A stretch of 64,000 nt of DNA, taken from the NCBI GenBank assembly GCA_033725935.1, contig MU867079.1, forward strand, positions 350,366-414,365, in the 5' to 3' direction. Shown here in pieces: positions 58,713 through 64,000 of the stretch (positions are counted from its first letter, which is position 1; every line of letters begins with the position of its first letter). The translations under genes were made by a program, and so were the position numbers. Source of the stretch: Cladorrhinum sp. PSN259. Taxonomy: Eukaryota > Ascomycota > Sordariomycetes > Sordariales > Podosporaceae. The notes beneath the pieces are model-generated. The model saw only the letters and a program-made list of their open reading frames with translations, searched no databases and was not told where the DNA came from.

Positions 58713-59042
58713 TGATCTCTCGTCATCTCATCAGCATTTCACCAGACCTCAATACTTCCTCTCGCTAGAGATGTCGACTCTCTATCCCTCCCCTTCCAGT
58801 TTGTCCAAACTGTGGCGCAACTTGACGCTTCTCGGCGCCAAGACATATGGCCCACTTTATTTTATCTTGCAGATCAACTACAGCGCATCTCACCCACTGT
58901 TGCTGCCCACAATGCCACCAAAGCAGCTCAGTGCTTCAGAGGGGTCCCCTATCCCCAAGCTCCCGATATTAACCACCTGCCAGGCGCCCAAAGAGATACA
59001 CCTGTCCCTTCGTCATCAACCACGGAAGACCCAAACTTATAA
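58713..59042 (+). CDS. Candidate small protein-coding exon, unrecognised
   Basis: A frame open from the stop at 58710-58712 to the TAA at 59040-59042 reads like protein: the middle contains FVQTVAQLDASRRQDIW and LFYLADQLQRISPTVAAHN, which would form an amphipathic helix, followed by a Pro/Ser-rich tail. It has no ATG near its left end, so it would need an upstream exon; plausible acceptors are CACCAG (about 58742) and CTTCCAG (about 58799). I could not place a first exon with a good donor. A different frame from ATG 58771 is also open (to 59148), which weakens the case. I do not recognise the sequence. It could be a small gene or a coincidence in a promoter. Confidence 0.25.
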
Positions 59043-59205
59043 AGCCAGACTTCCAGGTCGGCATAATATTGAAGCCACGAAAACAAGCATAACACATATA
59101 CCTCTAGAGCTCCGAATTCAGTACCCGATGCTCCTCAATGGCAGCTAATCCGCCTCGAATCCCCCCCCCTCAGCAACCCTACTTATAAACCAACACACCA
59201 CCAAC

Positions 59206-62200
59206 ATGTCCATGTTCTCGACCATCACCGCCGCACCGGCTAAACAGTCGGTGAGCGAGACCATCCCGATTCTCAGCGGCCGCCTGAGCACCTCGACCCT
59301 CCTCGAAGACCGCCGCGCCGCCATTCTCGGCCTGCGAAGCTTCGCCAAGCAGTATCCAGCTTCTGTCGCATCCGGTGCTTTGCGCAGCCTCATCGGCAGC
59401 TTAGATCGCGATGGCGAGGATGTCGATACAGTGAAAGTGGTCCTCGAGACCCTGCTGATGCTCTTCAACCCCGACCCGGACAGCCCCGAAGCCTCAGAAG
59501 AGATCGCCCTCTGGGTGGCCGACGAATTCACACAACGGCACGAGAATATTGGACTACTACTGGGTTTTTTGGACAGGGAGAGACTGGACTTTTACTCGCG
59601 CCTATACTCGCTACAGTTATTATCTGCTATACTAGCCGCACGAACAGAGAGAACGGAGGAATGCATCGTCAATGCCCAGGACGGGATAGCTCGCATTGTT
59701 GCCGCGCTGGACGAACACAGAGAAGCCATCCGAGACGAGGCTGTTGGTCTTCTTACCGATCTCACGCCGACTTCTACCGTTATTCAGGGCCTTGTTGCTT
59801 TCGAGAATATGTTTGGTCGCATATTTGCCATCATCAAGGCAGAGGGCGGTCTGGCCTTTGGTGCGAGGGTGGTGGAGGACTGTCTGATATTACTGGCGAA
59901 CCTGCTCCGACTAAACACAACAAACCAAGCCATGTTCAGGGATATGGGATTTGTCGCCGAGGTTGGTCGCCTGTTGAAGGAAGCTTACGGGGGTGATGTT
60001 GCCGGTGAGGAGGTTTCACAATGGGTTGAGGTACAGCGAAACAGGAACGTTTTTGCCATCCTTGCTGTTGTAAGATTATTCCTAGTACCTGGAGCTCCGG
60101 TGACGGCACAAAATCAGGAAGCTTTCTTGGGTGATCTGGTTCAAAGTGACCGTGGTCGTGGTGGCCGGACCAGTCGTGCGCGGAATGATCCGATTCTCGT
60201 CGAGACTCTTCAGATCGCTTTCTCTCATGCTGCCGAGATGCAAATCAAATCGGAGGCTCTTTATGCCTGCGCAGACATGATAAGGGGAAACTCGGCAGCA
60301 CAAGAGGCTTTTGCAGGTATCCAGGTACCATCTCCTCTTGACGGTTTGGCCATGAACGGACAAGGAGGCGGTCACGGAAACGGTATCCCCAAGGTTTTCG
60401 TGATTGATGGTCTCCTAGATCTTGTCCTCGCTGTAAACAGCCTACAGGCTTTCGATCTTCGTCTGGCTGGCTGCGTCTGCCTTAAAGCATACTTTTACAA
60501 GCACGCTCAAATCCGAATGCACTTCCTCGATCACGCCATCAGGGCGCACAAGGCTAATGCTGATGAGTTCACCAATGTTCTTACCATTTTAATGCAGCCG
60601 GCACCGGAAATTCTTACAGCAGACCCGTATAAATACTGGTTCGCGGCTGTTCTCATGCTTCACCTTCTGAATGGGAATCCAGAGGCTAAAGCTCTGGCTA
60701 TGAGCGTTACTGAAGGAGATGAGGCGAGCGGCGAGGAGGTCGTTACGAGCATCCAGACCCTTGCGGCCCATTTGCTCAGCAGCGTCGCCAAATCCGAGGA
60801 TCCTCGAGTCTGCATTGGCTACCTTATGCTGCTTCTGTGTTGGCTATTTGAGGATCCCAAGGGGGTAGACGATTTTCTCGACGAGTTTACTAATCTTCAA
60901 GGACTGATTCAAGCAGCCATCGAGAATCCGAACGGCGATGTTCTAGTTCAGGGACTTAGCGCCATGCTTGCCGGCGTTGTCTACGAGTTTTCCACAAAGG
61001 ACTCTCCAGTCCCGAGGGCAACCGTCAGGGAGATGATAATGACAAGGATGACGCGTGATCGGTACGTGGATAAACTATCCAAGCTGAGGTCACACCCCAT
61101 GATGAGGGACTTTGAAGTCCTCCCACAAAAACTAGAACCAGGGTTGGACCTCCGTCTACCTGATGTATTCTTTGACGAAACTTTTGTCGAGTTCTTCAAG
61201 GATAACTACAGCCGAATCCTGCGCGCCATCGATCAGGATCCGGACTTTGAGGCATCAATCAGTGTCGGTGGCGTGCAAAAGGTTGTTTCCAGGAAACTGG
61301 TTGATGAGCTGCAAGCACAGATTGGGGAGAGGGAACAAGCCCTTCAACAGGCCTCGGAACACGTCGCTACGCTCTCTGCGCAGTTGTCTGCCGAGCAACA
61401 GGCACATAACCAAACCAAGAGCCTTCAGTCTGCTGACATGGCGAAGACAAATGAGGCTGTCAGTTCTATGCGCGCTCAGTTGGCGGCGAAGGATAGAGCT
61501 GTCCAGACGGCCGAAGCACAAACTGCCAATCTAAACCGGCAATTAACCGCTGAGAAGTCTCAGCACCAGTTGGCCAAGGCTGAGTTGATACGTACCAATA
61601 CAGAATTGGCTTCTTTGAAGACCCAAGCGGCTATCAAGGACCGATCGATACAGAGTGCGGAATCACAAATCAACAACCTCACTAAACAACTTGACCTCAA
61701 CAAGTCTGAAATCCAGAAGCTGAGACAAGAAAACCAGGTGCTCAAGAGTGCGAATGAGCAAGCCAAGGGCGCGCTTGAAAAGGAAACACACAGGTTGCGT
61801 GCCGAGTTCAAGACAAGGGAAGACGGCCTTCAAAGAGAACTGGCCGCAGCAAAGAAGGCTCTGGAGGAAGAGAGACAAAAGACCACCAAGGCTCTCGAGG
61901 AAGAGCGGCAAAAGGCCACGCAAGAAGTTGAAAGTGTCAAGAAGTCTCTCGCCGAGGAGAAACAAAAAGCCGAGCAGGAAATCGAAAAGGCCAAGAAGAC
62001 CACGGAACAGGAAGTCGAACGAGTCAAGCGCAGACTCGAAGCAGAACTAGCCGATTCCAAGGCAACGATCAGCAGGTTAGAAGTCGACGTGATGAAGGGC
62101 AACAAGGCACAAGGCGATGGCGAGAGGAAGGTTAAAGAGCTAGAAGATAAGCTGAAGAAGGAAGAGGCTGCCAAGGAAGGTTTGGAGAAGAAGGTTAGGG

Positions 62201-62644
62201 AGGCTGAGAAGAAGTTGAAGGATAGTACGGAAGGCAGCAGCGCGGCGGAAACTGAGGAGGTTAGGAAGAAGACCGAGGAGGAGGTTAGGAAGAAGGTCGA
62301 GGTTGAGGTCAAGAAGAAGTTGATGAAGGAGGTTGAGAGTAAGGTTAAGAGCATCGAGGAGGAAGTCAACAAGAAGGAGGAGGAGAGGAGGGCGGCGCAG
62401 GAGGAGTTGGATGATTTGTTGATGGTGTTTGGTGATTTGGAGGAGAAGGTTAAGGGGTACAAGGTAAGAAACACTTTTTTTCGTCGTCTTTTGTGCAGTG
62501 TAGACCTAGAACGAGAACTAATGGTGTTGTGTCAAATAGGAACGACTCAAGACGCTGGGAGAGACGGTATCGGATGGTGAGGATGATGATGAAGAAGACG
62601 ATGAAGAAGAAGACGATGGTGAAGAAGAGGAGGAAGAGAAATAG
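59206..62644 (+). CDS. uso1: Vesicle tethering factor Uso1/p115
   Basis: Golgin-type tether for ER-derived vesicles at the Golgi, acting with Ypt1 and SNAREs. Exon 1 is 59206-62463 and exon 2 is 62540-62644 (1,120 residues); the 76-bp intron has GTAAGA and AATAG ends and falls in phase 0 after a Lys. Residues 1 to about 650 form an armadillo-repeat head: SETIPILSGRLSTSTLLEDR at the start, EDRRAAILGLRSFAKQY, and YSRLYSLQLLSAILAAR are typical. From about 690 to 1085 the protein is a long coiled coil, rich in Glu, Lys and Ala heptads with repeated ALEEERQK-like units. Exon 2 encodes ERLKTLGETVSDGE and an almost pure Asp/Glu tail, the acidic tail that in p115 binds partner golgins. The coiled-coil tail is shorter than in budding yeast Uso1 and closer to animal p115. 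Confidence 0.95.
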
Positions 62645-63991
62645 AGTAGGAAGTGGGCTTTGGGAAAGAAAAGTCTGAGAACGTTGTAGTTGAGCGGGCA
62701 GTGGAAAAGCATATTAGATATATAATAATGGTTGTATCCATGGGTGTGTTATGTGTGTATATATGAGTGTAGATTGTTGGACGGAAGCTGGAAGTTGGGG
62801 AGTTTTCCTTCTGGATCGGCGACGGTGAGTCGACATGGACTCGCGACAGGAGGAGCACTGGGGGGAGGATTAGGAGTAGAAGTAGTATATTTGCCTGTTT
62901 ATTTGGAGAGACGGGAAATGGGGGGTCTCTTCGGCCCTATACTCCCGGACACGAGACCCCATTCGCATCGGGCGCGAAGAAGATATCCTTTTGGGACCGT
63001 AAGCCTCCTCAACGACCCTACATGGATCTCAACACACAAAGCGGACCGCAAGCCGAAGAACCACCAACATACTAGTACTCACACATACATACACACACGC
63101 ATACACACACGATAACGGTCAAAACTAGCATTGAACGACAAGGGGATTCATGGCCACGAAATTTGCTGAATTGCTTGGCTGGCTCGACAGGAGGGAATCG
63201 TCGTCAAACATGGGAAAAGTTGGGTGAAGGCTGATTGAATTTTCTGTACTAGCGTTTTGTCTTCTCCTCTCGAGCAATGGCAAGAGGACTGCGACTTACA
63301 TACCCGTTCCCCATGAATTGGTGAAATCGAGCTCTTCTTCAGCCTGAGCGTTCCGAGGAGCGGGAGCTGTCCAGCTTCGTCTATCAGATAGCTCATTTGA
63401 AATATTCTTGTTAAATCATACAAGGTGTCGTAAAAGGATTCAACCGGAAGCATGCACGATGCAGCTGTTTCCCCTCGACCCGAGTCCGTGCATGGGTATT
63501 TAACTCTGTAAGCTTCTGGTGTTGGGATCCGAGTCCTGGAATCCGAGTCCTGGAATCAGACACGTGATATTTTGTATTCCTACCTACCTAGTTCAGACGC
63601 TATTTCCAAGACAAAATTGAATACGTATGTAACCATCATAAATTAGTCGCGGTCTAGATCCCAGTAAACACAGCCTCGACAGTCATCATTTCAGAGTTCG
63701 TTTATCTTCAACGTCAAATTGCGCTCGTAACATTTCACCGCTTGTAACGTGTCAGCACTCGGATCTCGGTAACAATGGCCTCACTCCTTCAAGCGAAACC
63801 TAACGATGCCGGTTACGATCACAGTCTCTACACATTCCGTCCAACTTAAATTGCCGACCTCAGCACCCCCTTCAACGCTTTTTCCCCCCCTATCTCTCAC
63901 ACCTCACAGCACCTAGTGAATCACCTCATCATAAACACCAACACAATCAACACTTATTTACAGCCCCAATATCAAAAACCCATCAATCAAA
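62645..63991. other. uso1 3' flank and promoter of the right-edge gene
   Basis: About 1.35 kb. The left part is the likely uso1 3' untranslated region, with AT-rich DNA near 62.72 kb. CA repeats occur near 63.08-63.11 kb. A 14-bp tandem duplication lies at 63527-63554. The last 100 bp are C/A-rich with no T-tract, typical of a leader. Open frames here (for example 62732-63115) are not convincing. Confidence 0.45.
63527..63554. repeat. Perfect 14-bp tandem duplication
   Basis: ATCCGAGTCCTGGA occurs twice in direct succession, followed by a partial third start (ATC). It lies about 440 bp upstream of the start codon at 63992. Confidence 0.9.
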
Positions 63992-64000
63992 ATGGTCGCC
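63992..64000 (+). CDS. First codons of a gene cut by the window edge
   Basis: ATGGTCGCC in the context ATCAAAATGGTC fits the filamentous-fungus start consensus (CAAAATGG), and a long C/A-rich leader precedes it. Only Met-Val-Ala is visible, so no product can be named. The window ends here. Confidence 0.5.

Larger units (their letters stand above)
57981..59205. promoter_or_regulatory. Divergent promoter region, rat1 (-) and uso1 (+)
   Basis: About 1.2 kb between divergent starts. It includes a 10-bp triplet repeat (58343-58372) and AT-rich DNA at 58.4-58.5 kb. A coding-like frame lies at about 58713-59042 and is listed separately. The uso1 leader is C-rich just before its ATG (59158-59205). 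Confidence 0.5.

Noticed and set aside
1..64000. Secondary-metabolite cluster, CRISPR, heterokaryon NLR genes or 5S rRNA
   Set aside because: No core enzymes, arrays, NACHT/WD signatures or 5S-like sequence were seen in any frame or strand.

Overview
This window is nuclear DNA from a filamentous ascomycete, most likely a Sordariomycete and perhaps Sordariales; the order is inference. The evidence is the intron style (mostly 55-90 bp, GTRNGT donors, CTAAC-like branch sites, YAG acceptors), CAAAATG-type start contexts, proteins rich in low-complexity Gln, His, Gly and acidic tracts, and a conserved single-copy eukaryotic gene set. No operons, CRISPR arrays or intact transposons were seen.

Layout. 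Left arm, 0-8.7 kb, gene-dense: elongin C (+), an alpha/beta hydrolase (-), RNA lariat debranching enzyme Dbr1 (+), an intron-containing tRNA-Ile(AAT) (-), the wybutosine enzyme Trm12/TYW2 (+), and a secreted EF-hand protein like Ssp120 (-). Middle, 8.7-40.4 kb: almost 32 kb with one recognisable gene, a four-finger C2H2 transcription factor at about 12.9-14.5 kb (-). About 26 kb (14.5-40.4 kb) lies 5' of both this factor and the next gene and holds no convincing coding sequence. Right arm, 40.4-64 kb, gene-dense: Rtp1/Tango6 (+), a 2,694-residue neurofibromin/Ira-type Ras-GAP (-), the nuclear 5'-3' exoribonuclease Rat1 (-), the ER-Golgi tether Uso1/p115 (+), and the first three codons of another gene at the right edge.

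Function. Several neighbours act in RNA metabolism (Dbr1, tRNA-Ile, Trm12, Rat1, and Rtp1 through RNA polymerase II assembly). Others serve secretion (Uso1, Ssp120-like) or Ras/cAMP signalling (Ira). They look like independently transcribed housekeeping genes, not a metabolic cluster. Dbr1 and Rat1 both end in long RGG/Gly-rich tails.

Most notable: the very isolated transcription factor with its 26-kb coding-free 5' region; two assembly scars with the same signature (poly-G, junk, poly-C on one strand), one of which holds a degraded copy of its flank inside the hydrolase intron; and several young-looking short tandem duplications in intergenic DNA. I found no clear evidence of a wholly new biological system. 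The coding-poor block is the best place to look.
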